Shown piece after piece: positions 6,167-13,580 of a stretch of DNA of 15,503 bases. The notes under the pieces were generated by a model, which was not told where the DNA came from, made no database searches, and was given only the letters and a program-made list of their open reading frames with translations. Source of the stretch: Opitutaceae bacterium. GTDB lineage: Bacteria; Verrucomicrobiota; Verrucomicrobiia; Opitutales; Opitutaceae. The translations under genes were made by a program, and so were the position numbers. Location: the NCBI GenBank assembly GCA_005786775.1, contig SYDD01000290.1, forward strand, positions 1 to 15,503, written 5' to 3'. Every line of letters begins with the position of its first letter. Position 1 is the first letter of the stretch.

Positions 6167-8002
6167 TCAACGGACGGAGAGCGTGAAGGGCAGGCGCGCA
6201 TAAACGCCTTGCGGGTCGTTGCAGGCCGCGAGCGCGCGGAATTCCCGCTCCAGGCGACGGCGGAACTCTTCGAGCGGCCCAGCCGAGACGCGGGCAGCGC
6301 CGGGCACGGCCTTTTCGATCAGCTCCTGAATGGCTTCGACCAATTCGCGCTCGCGCGGAATCTCCACCACCCGGTAGTCCGCGCTCAGGCCGGCCTTGCC
6401 CGCGGCGTACGCCAGAGCGGCATCCAGGCCACCGAGCTCGTCGACCAGACCGTGCTCAAGCGCATCGGCGCCGGACCAGACGCGCCCCTGCGCCACCGCA
6501 GCCACCTTGTCGGGGGGCAGGTTGCGACCCTCAGCGACCTTAGCCAGAAACTCGCCATAGATCCAGTCGACCATCCGCTGTAGCACCGCCATCTCCTCGG
6601 GGGTCTTGGGTCGAGAGATGGACATCGCGTCGGCGAAGCGGCCCGTCTTCACGCGATCAAAGCTCACCCCAATCGTGTCGGCGAGCCGCTGCACGTCGAA
6701 TTGCATCCCGAACACGCCGATCGAGCCCGTGATTGTGGTCGGCTCGGCAAAGATGCGGTCCGCGTAGGCGGAAATCCAATACCCGCCCGAGGCGGCGTAG
6801 CTGCCCATCGAGACGACGACGGGCTTTTCGCGGCGGAGCAGACGGACCTCGCGCTGGACCACTTCGGAGGAGGCGGCGCTGCCGCCGGGACTATTCACCC
6901 GCAGCACTACGGCACGGATATCCTTGTCCTGTCGTAGCTTGCGCAGTTCCCGCGAAAGGCGCGCGCCGCCGATCTCATCGGGGCTGCCCTCCCCGTCCAC
7001 GATCTCGCCCTCGGCGTAAACGATTGCGATCCGCCCGGCCTTACCGGATCCCGGCTCCACCCCTTCGACCGGGCGCGGGGCCGGTAGTGCGCTGGTCGGT
7101 TTGAGCTGCCGCGCGTAGGCCGCGAGCGTGACCTGTTTGAAGGGCTTCTCCGAGCCGGCGCGACCCGTCTTGGCCTTGAGGGCATCATAGATCTCGTCGC
7201 GGTAGGCAGTCCGGTCGATGAGCTTGGCGCCGAGCGCCTCTGCGGCGCGGATCAGGCCCTCCTGGTCAACGACCGCCTGCACCTCGGACGCGCTGATCCC
7301 GCGGCTCGTCCCGATCTCGCCGAGAAGACCGGCCCAGATGTCCTGCAGCAGCTCGCGGACCTCTTCCCGATTCTCCGCGCTCATTTCGCGGCGCGTGAAG
7401 GGTTCGACCGCGGACTTATACTTCCCGGCGCGGGTGACCTGCACATTAATCCCGACCTTTTCGAAGGCGCCGGCAAAGAACATCGGTTCGGCCGCGAGCC
7501 CAGGGAGCAGGATCATTCCGTAAGGGTCGAGTGCCAGATCGTTCGCCGCGGAGGCCACGTAGTAGGTACGGGTCGAAGCAAAGGTGAGGTAGGCGACGAC
7601 CGGTTTGCCGGCCTCGCGGAAAGCGAGCAACGCCGCCCGCAGTTCGCGTAGCGCCGCGTGGCCGGAGCCGTAGCCCGCGGGGTTGAGGTCCCCGGTCAAG
7701 TAGACGCCCGCAATCCGCTCGTCGGTGGCCGCCGCCCGCAGGGAGCGCGTCGCCGCCCGCAATTGGAGGGAATCCTCCCGGCCACCCAAGACGGCGAGAT
7801 CGAGGTGGGGAGGTGCGTCCGAGAAGTTGGTGGACAGATCCAGCACGAGGTACGAGCCGGGCAGCACCGTGGGAGAAGATTTCTCTGATTCCCCGAGGGC
7901 CGCTAGGGCGCCGAGCAGGCCGATCCCAAGCGTGACGAGCGCGCCCGAGAAGATCACGAGGGCGGCCAGCGCGCCAAGAAACGAACCGAGAAAGTTTTTC
8001 AT
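6167..8002 (-). CDS. sppA: Signal peptide peptidase SppA, 67-kDa type
   Basis: 611 residues from the ATG at 8002-8000, close to the 618 of E. coli SppA. A longer frame to 8152 is rejected because the chosen start puts the membrane anchor (about residues 4-36) right at the N-terminus. It is a membrane-bound serine protease of the S49 family that degrades cleaved signal peptides at the periplasmic face. Two tandem S49 domains are visible. The catalytic pair is present: Lys196 in GKYKSAVEPF in the first domain and Ser405 in GSYAASGGYW in the second. LRVNSPGGSAASSE (367-380) and the ITGSIGVFG segment lie in the second domain. The gene heads the minus-strand sppA-sufT unit and is divergent from the 493-residue protein gene across 97 bases that hold an interrupted palindrome. 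Confidence 0.95.
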   Translation of the reverse strand: MKNFLGSFLGALAALVIFSGALVTLGIGLLGALAALGESEKSSPTVLPGSYLVLDLSTNFSDAPPHLDLAVLGGREDSLQLRAATRSLRAAATDERIAGVYLTGDLNPAGYGSGHAALRELRAALLAFREAGKPVVAYLTFASTRTYYVASAANDLALDPYGMILLPGLAAEPMFFAGAFEKVGINVQVTRAGKYKSAVEPFTRREMSAENREEVRELLQDIWAGLLGEIGTSRGISASEVQAVVDQEGLIRAAEALGAKLIDRTAYRDEIYDALKAKTGRAGSEKPFKQVTLAAYARQLKPTSALPAPRPVEGVEPGSGKAGRIAIVYAEGEIVDGEGSPDEIGGARLSRELRKLRQDKDIRAVVLRVNSPGGSAASSEVVQREVRLLRREKPVVVSMGSYAASGGYWISAYADRIFAEPTTITGSIGVFGMQFDVQRLADTIGVSFDRVKTGRFADAMSISRPKTPEEMAVLQRMVDWIYGEFLAKVAEGRNLPPDKVAAVAQGRVWSGADALEHGLVDELGGLDAALAYAAGKAGLSADYRVVEIPRERELVEAIQELIEKAVPGAARVSAGPLEEFRRRLEREFRALAACNDPQGVYARLPFTLSVR

Positions 8003-8017
8003 ACCGGGCGCGACCCT

Positions 8018-8053
8018 ACCTGGTTTCGACGCTTCCTCCAGTCGAAACCCGGT
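8018..8053. promoter_or_regulatory. Interrupted palindrome in the sppA / operon divergent spacer
   Basis: Arms ACCTGGTTTCGAC (8018-8030) and GTCGAAACCCGGT (8041-8053) match at 12 of 13 positions, with an uninterrupted inner 9 bp (GGTTTCGAC/GTCGAAACC) and a 10-base spacer. The arms are 23 bases apart start to start, about two helical turns, as for a dimeric repressor operator. It lies centrally in the only non-coding DNA between two divergent units. No obvious promoter hexamers were identified beside it. An RNA hairpin role is also possible. Confidence 0.45.
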
Positions 8054-8099
8054 CCAAAGCGCGGTTGCGCCGGGCGGCAAGCGGGGCAGCATCCGCCTC

Positions 8100-9581
8100 A
8101 TGACGGAACAGAAGGAGCTCCTGACGACCAACCGGAAAGCCCTCACGATCAATCTGGACGAGGCGAAGTACGGGACCTTCGCGGAGATCGGGGCGGGGCA
8201 GGAGGTGGCGCGCGTCTTCTTTCAGGCGGGCGGCGCGGCGGGCACCGTGGCCAAGACGATCTCCGCCTACGATATGACCTTTAGCGACGCGATTTACGGG
8301 AAGGCTCCCCGGTACGTGTCGCGCGAGCGCCTGACGCTGATGCTCGACCACGAGTATGCGCTGCTGCAGGAGCGCCTCGCCGGCCAGCGAGGCGACCGCA
8401 CGACGTTTTTCGTCTTTGCCGACACCGTGGCCACGCGCGGATTTAAGGGGAACAATGACGCCCACGGCTGGATGGGCATCCGTTTCCAAGCCTCACCGGG
8501 CGGCGAGCCTAACGACATCATCCTGCACGTGCGGATGTGGGATAAGGAAGCCGTCGCCCAGCAGACGGCCCTAGGCATCGCAGGCACGAACCTAATCTAC
8601 GGGGCCTTCTATTACCTCGATGATCCTCGCCGGCTGGTCGAGTCGCTGGTCGACCACGTCGGCGCGGCGAGGCTCGAGGTGGATATGATCGCCTTCCGTG
8701 GGCCCGCGCTCGCGCACGTCGATAATCGGCTCATGGCGCTCCACTTGGTCCGCCATGGCCTGACCAACGCCGTGATGTTTGGCGCGCGCGGGGAGGTGCT
8801 CCTGCCCTCCGAGGTGCTGCACCGCAAGGCGGTTCTGGTCGAGCGTGGCAGTTTTCGGCCGGTCACGCTCGCGAACGTGGACATGCTGACCTGCGCGACC
8901 GCTCAGTTTGTGCAGGAGCCTGCCGTCCAAGGTCGGGAGGTGATCGCGCTCATGGAGATCACGATGAACAACCTGCTCGCCGCCGGCGCGGGCGAGCTCG
9001 ACGCGGCCGATTTCCTCTCCCGCGTGGACCTCCTCGGCGAGCTGGGCTTTACCACGCTAATCTCGAACTACCCGGAGTACTACCGGCTAACCTCCTACTT
9101 CCGGCGTTATACCCGCGAGATGATCGGCATGGCGCTCGGCATCGACAACCTGCTCGAAGTATTCAACGAGAAGTACTACGAGCACCTTGAGGGGGGCATC
9201 CTTGAGTCCTTCGGTCGAATGTTCCGCCACGCGGTCAAGCTCTACATCTACCCGATGCGTCAGCAGCCCCTCGATCGCGCCCCCCAAGCCGCGCTCCCGC
9301 ACGGCTCCATTGCCGGCCACGCCTTCGCCCGCGACGTCCTTATCACGGCCCGGAACGTCCACATCGTGCCGCACCTGCGGAACCTCTACGACCACCTGCT
9401 GCAGAACGGCTCCATCGAATCTCTCACCGGTTTCGACCCCGCCGCACTCGGGACGCGCTCCGGGGACGTCCTGCAACTTATCCGCGCCGGCGACCCCGCG
9501 TGGGCGCGGCAGGTACCGCCGACGGTCGCCGATGCGATCCGGCGGCGCGGCCTTTTTGGCCATCCGCCGGCCGCCACCTGA
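8100..9581 (+). CDS. Conserved protein of unknown function (~490 residues)
   Basis: 493 residues. The open frame begins at 7725, but the ATG at 8100 gives the N-terminus I associate with this family (KELLTTNRKALTINLDEAKYGTFAEIGAGQEVARVFF). It is highly conserved in style, without signal peptide or membrane helix, so probably cytoplasmic. Recognisable stretches are GGAAGTVAKTISAYDM (44-59), YVSRERL (72-78) and HGWMGIRFQ, followed by an alpha/beta-rich middle and a helical C-terminal part with YYEHLEGGILE. I recall homologues in several phyla labelled by automatic pipelines as TonB-dependent receptor or nicotinate-nucleotide adenylyltransferase. The sequence supports neither: there is no beta-barrel, plug or signal peptide, and no nucleotidyltransferase HxGH motif that I can find. 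I do not know its function. Two amidohydrolase-like genes follow closely (17-base gap, then a 4-base overlap), suggesting shared work. Confidence 0.85.
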   Translation: MTEQKELLTTNRKALTINLDEAKYGTFAEIGAGQEVARVFFQAGGAAGTVAKTISAYDMTFSDAIYGKAPRYVSRERLTLMLDHEYALLQERLAGQRGDRTTFFVFADTVATRGFKGNNDAHGWMGIRFQASPGGEPNDIILHVRMWDKEAVAQQTALGIAGTNLIYGAFYYLDDPRRLVESLVDHVGAARLEVDMIAFRGPALAHVDNRLMALHLVRHGLTNAVMFGARGEVLLPSEVLHRKAVLVERGSFRPVTLANVDMLTCATAQFVQEPAVQGREVIALMEITMNNLLAAGAGELDAADFLSRVDLLGELGFTTLISNYPEYYRLTSYFRRYTREMIGMALGIDNLLEVFNEKYYEHLEGGILESFGRMFRHAVKLYIYPMRQQPLDRAPQAALPHGSIAGHAFARDVLITARNVHIVPHLRNLYDHLLQNGSIESLTGFDPAALGTRSGDVLQLIRAGDPAWARQVPPTVADAIRRRGLFGHPPAAT

Positions 9582-9598
9582 CCCTCACCCCACCCCCG

Positions 9599-10486
9599 AT
9601 GGACCCCCTTGCTTTTGCCCTTAACCCTGCCGACTACGGCATCCCCACGCGCGACGAACTCGTCGCGTACCGGATCTGGGACACCCACTTCCACGGCTTC
9701 AACGCCACCAGCGACCCGCTCGGCCAGTTCCACGCGAACAACCTCTACGTGCGACGGATGGGCATCGAACGCTCGATCACCCTCGAGGCCGGGGGCACGC
9801 TCCGCGCCCCGCTCGAGCCCGCCGCCCTCGACGCTGAGGTCCGTGCATTGCTCGTGAAGGAACGGGCGTGGCTCTCCGGCATCACGCCGATCGACCCGGG
9901 TTTCCCCGATGAAAGCTGCGCCAAAATGGAGGCGTGGATCCGCCGCGGGCCTTGCATCGGCATCAAATATGTCGGGGGCAATAGCCGCGGCATTCCCTGT
10001 AGCCACCCCAATAACGACCCGATCATCCGCCTCGCCGCAGAGCTCGGGGCTACGATTTACATTCACACTTGGCTAAAGGTCGGCGGCACGCCCCGCGGCC
10101 CCGGCCGCGGCAATCTGCCCGGGGAAAGTACGCCGCAAGACGTGGTCGCCCTTGCCCGCCGCTTCCCAGACGTGCGTTTTATCTGTGGCCACAGCGGCGG
10201 CGACTGGGAGCTCGGGGTCCGCGTCGTTCGCGCCCAGCCCAACGTCCTCCTGGAATTCGCCGGTTCCGACCCCCACTCGGGCGCGGTTGACTTCGCGGCC
10301 AGGGAGCTCGGTGCCGACCGCCTCGTCTGGGGCGGCCACGGTCCCAGCCGCAGTTACGCCACCGAACTCGCCAAGGTACTGGAGTCCGACCTATCGCACG
10401 CCGATCGTCTCAAGGTTTTCGGAGGAAATTTCCGCCGCCTCGCGGCCCCGATCCTCCGTCGCCAGGGCATCCCCTTCGAACTGTGA
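9599..10486 (+). CDS. Amidohydrolase-2 family (TIM-barrel) protein, cytoplasmic
   Basis: 295 residues from the ATG at 9599; the frame runs further up, but the upstream part lies in the end of the preceding gene. It has the amidohydrolase family 2 (PF04909-type) metal-dependent TIM-barrel pattern: HxH in WDTHFHG (H30, H32), IHTW (H156) and ICGHSGG (H198). The final conserved segment, usually GSDxP with the catalytic/metal Asp, reads GGHGP (H247). It is thus a member with four His ligands but His in place of that Asp. Family members hydrolyse C-N bonds or decarboxylate aromatic or keto acids; the substrate here is unknown. There is no signal peptide. The stop overlaps the next start in a GTGA, so the two amidohydrolase genes are translationally coupled. 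Confidence 0.85.
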   Translation: MDPLAFALNPADYGIPTRDELVAYRIWDTHFHGFNATSDPLGQFHANNLYVRRMGIERSITLEAGGTLRAPLEPAALDAEVRALLVKERAWLSGITPIDPGFPDESCAKMEAWIRRGPCIGIKYVGGNSRGIPCSHPNNDPIIRLAAELGATIYIHTWLKVGGTPRGPGRGNLPGESTPQDVVALARRFPDVRFICGHSGGDWELGVRVVRAQPNVLLEFAGSDPHSGAVDFAARELGADRLVWGGHGPSRSYATELAKVLESDLSHADRLKVFGGNFRRLAAPILRRQGIPFEL

Positions 10487-11403
10487 ACACCGCTTCGCTG
10501 CCCCGCCGCCGTTTCCTCTGCCAAACCGCCGCCGTCGGCGCGGCTGCCGCCCTCGCCAGGGCCGGCGCTCCCGGTGCACCGCCCGCCCCGGACCCCGCCT
10601 CACCCCCAGGGATCGTCGACACCCACGTCACGCTCTTTCGCTGGCCCTTCCGCCGCCTCAAATACGACGCCACGCCCGCCCTCGTCGCCAAGCTCCGCCG
10701 GCACCGCATCACCGAGGCGTGGGCCGGGACCCACGAGGCACTCCTGCATAAGGACCTCGCCGGCGCGAACGAACGCCTCGCCGCCGAGTGCCGCACGCAT
10801 GGCGAGGGCCTGCTGCGCCCCTTCGGCAGCGTCAACCTTGCCTGGCCTGACTGGGAGGAGGACCTGCGCCGCTGCCACGAAGAGCACCGGATGCCCGGCG
10901 TGCGCCTTTTCCCCGGATACCAGACCTTCGATCTATCGCATCCCGACCTCGGCCGCCTGATCCAGCTTACCGCCGCACGGGGCCTAATCCTCCAGATCGT
11001 GTTCCAGATGGAGGACCCGCGCGTCCACCACCCGCTGCTTAGCCTACCGGTCGTCGACGCCCGGCCCCTCGTGCCCTTGCTCGAGCGAACGCCGGCGGCT
11101 CGCGTGCAGCTCCTGCACTTCGCCGGTAACGTGGCAGGCACGGACCTGCGCGCACTGGTCGACCGCACCGGAGCTTGGTTCGAGTTTTCGCGCTGGGAGG
11201 GAAACGGACGTCTGGGACAACTGATCCGCCCCGCACCGGGCGGGGCGCGACCCTCGGTGCCGGCAGCGCGCGTGCTCTTCGGCTCACACGCGCCTTACTT
11301 CCCCGTGGAGACCGGCCTACTCCGGCTTTTCGAATCGCCGCTCGACGCAGAGACTCTTCACGGCCTCATGCACCGCAACGCGCGCCGCCTGCTGCCAGCC
11401 TGA
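10483..11403 (+). CDS. Diverged amidohydrolase-2 family protein with Tat-type signal
   Basis: 306 residues, starting with GTG in a 4-base GTGA overlap. The N-terminus (PRRRFLCQTAAVGAAAALA, 8-26) has a twin-arginine motif, a hydrophobic stretch and an Ala/Pro-rich region, so export by Tat is likely. The body is amidohydrolase-2-like: IVDTHVTLFRWPFRRLKYD (44-62), FRRVRLFPGYQ-type barrel segments, QIVFQMEDPRVHHP (171-184), LLHFAG (210-215) and VLFGSHAPYF (264-273). The usual HxH is HxT (H48, T50), the third-strand His is not evident, and the usual GSDxP Asp is His269. It may bind metal differently or have lost hydrolase activity. Its partner upstream shares the Asp-to-His change but keeps HxH. 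The 101 bases after it hold a T6 run (11460-11465) but no stem. Confidence 0.82.
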   Translation: MNTASLPRRRFLCQTAAVGAAAALARAGAPGAPPAPDPASPPGIVDTHVTLFRWPFRRLKYDATPALVAKLRRHRITEAWAGTHEALLHKDLAGANERLAAECRTHGEGLLRPFGSVNLAWPDWEEDLRRCHEEHRMPGVRLFPGYQTFDLSHPDLGRLIQLTAARGLILQIVFQMEDPRVHHPLLSLPVVDARPLVPLLERTPAARVQLLHFAGNVAGTDLRALVDRTGAWFEFSRWEGNGRLGQLIRPAPGGARPSVPAARVLFGSHAPYFPVETGLLRLFESPLDAETLHGLMHRNARRLLPA

Positions 11404-11504
11404 GTCCGGAGCCGGCACCCGCCGCCAGTGGCCCGTAAATCTGGGTGGCAGGACCAAGATTTTTTCCGTGCCTCGCGGCCGCGCCGCCGTTGGCATCAAC
11501 CGCG

Positions 11505-12365
11505 ATGCGTTTCCACAAGTACCACGCCCTCGGCAACGACTATCTCGTGCTGCACCCCGCTGACTTTCCGGCCTGGGGCCCCGCGCCCTCCCGCGAGCAG
11601 ATCCGGGTGGTGTGCCACCGAAATTTCGGTGTCGGTTCCGACGGTATCCTCTGGGGCCCCCTCCCCTCCAGCTCCAGCCAGCACGGACTGCGCATCTTTA
11701 ACCCCGACGGCTCTGAGGCCGAGAAGTCCGGTAATGGCCTACGGATCTTCTCCCGCTTCCTCTGGGACCAAGGGCTCGTCCGTGAGCCCGTATTCACCGT
11801 GGAGACGCCGGGCGGCAACGTCCGCGCCGAGATCCGCGAGGCCGGCCGGCTCATCACGGTTGCCATGGGGCAAGTGAGCTTTGCCAGCGCCCGCATCCCC
11901 GTCCTCTTGCCCCCTCCCGCCCGGGAGGTCCTCAACGAGAAGGTGAGTGTGCTCGATCGCCAGTTCACCTTTTGCGCCGCCACCATTGGCAACCCGCACT
12001 GCGTGATCCCGCTCCCAGAGATCTCCGCCGACCTCGCGCACCGCTACGGACCTCACCTCGAGGTCCATCCCCTCTTCCCCCGCAAAACCAACGTGCAGTT
12101 CCTCCAGATCATCGACCGCGCGAACATCCGGATCGAGATCTGGGAACGCGGCGCCGGCTACACGCTCGCCTCGGGCAGCAGCTCGAGCGCCGCCGCCGCC
12201 GTCGCTCACCGCCTCGGGTTCGTCGACCGCGACCTCACCGTCCATATGCCCGGCGGCCGGATCGGCATCTCGATCGGGCCGGACTACGCCATCCAGATGA
12301 CCGGTACCGTCAATAAGGTCGCCGAGGGCGTGATGCACCCCGACCTATTCGAAGTGACGGTCTGA
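11505..12365 (+). CDS. dapF: Diaminopimelate epimerase homologue with Ser in place of both catalytic Cys
   Basis: 286 residues from the ATG at 11505. The frame is open from 11445, but the inner start gives the family N-terminus MRFHKYHALGNDYLVL. DapF interconverts LL- and meso-diaminopimelate for lysine and peptidoglycan, using two Cys as acid/base. Fold markers are present: HALGNDY (8-14), a GVGSDGIL-like segment, FNPDGSEAEKSGNG (about 64-78), TIGNPHCV and WERGAGYTLASGSSSSA. The normal CGNG Cys is Ser75, and the normal CGTG Cys is Ser223. I believe a Ser/Ser subgroup occurs in other bacteria with automatic DapF labels, so this is not necessarily a dead gene; the rest is well conserved. It could use an alternative mechanism, have another substrate, or rely on a second dapF elsewhere. 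The gene symbol is by homology. Confidence 0.85.
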   Translation: MRFHKYHALGNDYLVLHPADFPAWGPAPSREQIRVVCHRNFGVGSDGILWGPLPSSSSQHGLRIFNPDGSEAEKSGNGLRIFSRFLWDQGLVREPVFTVETPGGNVRAEIREAGRLITVAMGQVSFASARIPVLLPPPAREVLNEKVSVLDRQFTFCAATIGNPHCVIPLPEISADLAHRYGPHLEVHPLFPRKTNVQFLQIIDRANIRIEIWERGAGYTLASGSSSSAAAAVAHRLGFVDRDLTVHMPGGRIGISIGPDYAIQMTGTVNKVAEGVMHPDLFEVTV

Positions 12366-12373
12366 CGTCCCCG

Positions 12374-12466
12374 ATGCCCTTCGCCACGACCCGACAAGAG
12401 CGGCGCATCCTCGCCAGTCTCGGGCTCATCCTTATTCTGGGCCTCTTCGGCCTCGCGATCCTCTAA
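12374..12466 (+). CDS. 30-residue single-helix membrane microprotein
   Basis: ATG 12374 to TAA 12464-12466, 8 bases after the dapF stop. The product has a basic/polar N-terminus (MPFATTRQERR) and one hydrophobic helix (about 14-30, a run of Leu/Ile/Gly/Phe) reaching the C-terminus, i.e. a classic small tail-anchored or leaderless membrane protein. The TRQERR lead-in resembles the start of the membrane anchor of ComEA-type and other short proteins, but there is no helix-hairpin-helix domain here. It has no Shine-Dalgarno sequence, so coupling to dapF is likely if it is real. I do not recognise a family. Confidence 0.4.
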   Translation: MPFATTRQERRILASLGLILILGLFGLAIL

Positions 12467-12581
12467 GATCACCCCCGCAAGCGGACTGGAACCCGCGGCC
12501 CCTCTTCCCACGGAATTTGACTCGCCACCCCCAAGGCCGTTCCCCCCTCCTCCTACCCAACCCCGCCGGGGTCCCTTCCCC

Positions 12582-13184
12582 ATGGCCGAAGCCCCTCTGC
12601 TGCTAACCAACGACCCCGGGGAACGGGATCGCACGGACGCTTTGCTGTTGGGGTTGGTCGCGGAAGGAGACCGCGAGGCCTTCGGGCGCCTCTACGACCG
12701 GTTCTCAGGCCCCCTCTACAGCGCGGCGCTCCACATCCTACGGGATGCCGCGGAGGCACAGGACATCGTGCACGACGCCTTTATCACCCTTTGGGAGAAG
12801 GCCTCCTCGTTCGAGCGGAGCCGGGGCAGCGCCTTCTCGTGGGCCGTGACCCTAGTCCGTAACCGGGCAATTGATCGGATCCGGATGCGCCGTCGCCGGG
12901 CAGAATTGCTGGCGGAATCAGTACCAGAAGACCTCGGCTACGGGACGGGAGGTGAGGCGCCGTCGGCGGACGATGCGGCAGTCCAGGGCGACAACGCCCG
13001 GTTAGTCCGCGCGGCGATCGCCGAACTTCCGGCCGAGCAACGACGGGCGCTGGAGCTGGCCTTCTTCGGCGGCCTCACCCAGGAGGAGATCGCGCGGCGC
13101 TTGCGGGAGCCGTTGGGCACCGTCAAGGCCCGCATCCGGCGCGGGCTGCTCAAGTTACGGGAAGCCCTTGGGCCGCAATTATGA
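12582..13184 (+). CDS. ECF-type RNA polymerase sigma factor (second)
   Basis: 200 residues. Region 2 covers about 20-105, with DREAFGRLYDRFSGPLYS (30-47), the DAAEAQDIVHDAFITLWEKA helix (55-74) and a basic RIRMRRRRAEL end (99-109). A linker of ~30 residues leads to region 4 (138-197), with an ELPAEQRRALELAFFGGLTQEEIARRL core and a GTVKARIRRGLLKLR recognition helix. Overall it matches SigK/RpoE-type sigma factors that are paired with RskA-like anti-sigma proteins, and the overlapping downstream gene fits such a pairing. The stop overlaps the next ATG in an ATGA. It is unlike the sigma factor at 4188 in both sequence and partner genes. The 115 bases upstream of the start are pyrimidine-rich with no clear promoter or Shine-Dalgarno sequence; a small ACCCC/GGGGT hairpin (12560-12572) lies just ahead of the ATG. 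Confidence 0.92.
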   Translation: MAEAPLLLTNDPGERDRTDALLLGLVAEGDREAFGRLYDRFSGPLYSAALHILRDAAEAQDIVHDAFITLWEKASSFERSRGSAFSWAVTLVRNRAIDRIRMRRRRAELLAESVPEDLGYGTGGEAPSADDAAVQGDNARLVRAAIAELPAEQRRALELAFFGGLTQEEIARRLREPLGTVKARIRRGLLKLREALGPQL

Positions 13185-13459
13185 GCCGGGAGCTGCGCGA
13201 GGAATCGTCCGCCTTGCACGCCCTCGGGCTGCTCGCCGGCGGGGAGCTGGCCCGTTTCCGCCGCGAGTGCCACGCAGACCCGGCCCTGCGCGAAATGAGC
13301 CGCGTCCTGCGCGAGGTGACCTCCCACCTAGTATACTGGGCCCCACCCCATGCCCCGCCCGAAGCACTACGGGAACGACTGGTCAACGTGATCGTCTCCC
13401 ACCACGGGCCCAACTGCGATCCAGCGCGCGATCCCGCGGACCACGAACGAGCCAATTAA
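13181..13459 (+). CDS. Short soluble anti-sigma factor, RskA-N-terminal-like
   Basis: 92 residues, in a 4-base ATGA overlap with the sigma gene. ESSALHALGLLAGGELARFRREC (8-30), DPALREMSRVLREVTSHLVYWAPP and PPEALRERLVNVI resemble the N-terminal sigma-binding domain of RskA/anti-sigma-K proteins, which reads LHALG.L...E...FE.HL...P. Those proteins normally continue into a membrane helix and an extracytoplasmic domain of more than 100 residues. Here the protein stops at TAA 13457 after a polar tail with no hydrophobic segment. It is probably a cytoplasmic anti-sigma factor for the upstream ECF sigma. I find no hydrophobic continuation in the other frames immediately downstream, so it seems not to be a recent frameshift. 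Confidence 0.72.
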   Translation: MSRELREESSALHALGLLAGGELARFRRECHADPALREMSRVLREVTSHLVYWAPPHAPPEALRERLVNVIVSHHGPNCDPARDPADHERAN

Positions 13460-13484
13460 CCCTTCCGGGCGAAGCCCGGGAGGG
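13460..13484 (+). terminator. Hairpin after the sigma/anti-sigma pair
   Basis: Arms 13460-13470 and 13474-13484 form an 11-bp stem (10 Watson-Crick pairs, one T-G) with a GAA loop. It starts one base after the anti-sigma stop. No T-tract follows; GC-rich sequence continues. It is likely a transcript end or stabilising element for the sigma operon. Confidence 0.55.
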
Positions 13485-13502
13485 GCGGCCCCGGCCATCC
13501 GC

Positions 13503-13526
13503 TTGACACGGCGGTGAGGCGCGCCT
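13503..13526 (+). promoter_or_regulatory. Candidate symporter promoter region with palindrome
   Basis: A perfect TTGACA lies at 13503-13508, about 75 bases before the symporter start. No good -10 box follows at 16-18 bases (TGAGTC at 17). A perfect 10-bp palindrome AGGCGCGCCT (13517-13526) falls in the would-be spacer, where an operator could sit. Both elements could be chance in this GC-rich DNA. Confidence 0.25.
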
Positions 13527-13580
13527 GAGTCGCTGCCCGGTCGGGGCGTTTCCGCCCGTCCATTACCCCCCAAAAACCTC

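Noticed and set aside
6154..6201. 16-codon N-terminal extension of sufT
   Set aside because: It overlaps the end of sppA and precedes the family's normal N-terminus.
8003..8152. 50-codon N-terminal extension of sppA
   Set aside because: It overlaps the divergent gene's start and the palindrome and would bury the membrane anchor; the ATG at 8002 fits the family.
8100..9581. Labels TonB-dependent receptor or nicotinate-nucleotide adenylyltransferase for this family
   Set aside because: No signal peptide, plug, beta-barrel or nucleotidyltransferase motif is visible; I treat these as inherited mislabels.
11404..11504. Intrinsic terminator at the T6 run (11460-11465) before dapF
   Set aside because: No stable stem could be found directly before the T run.
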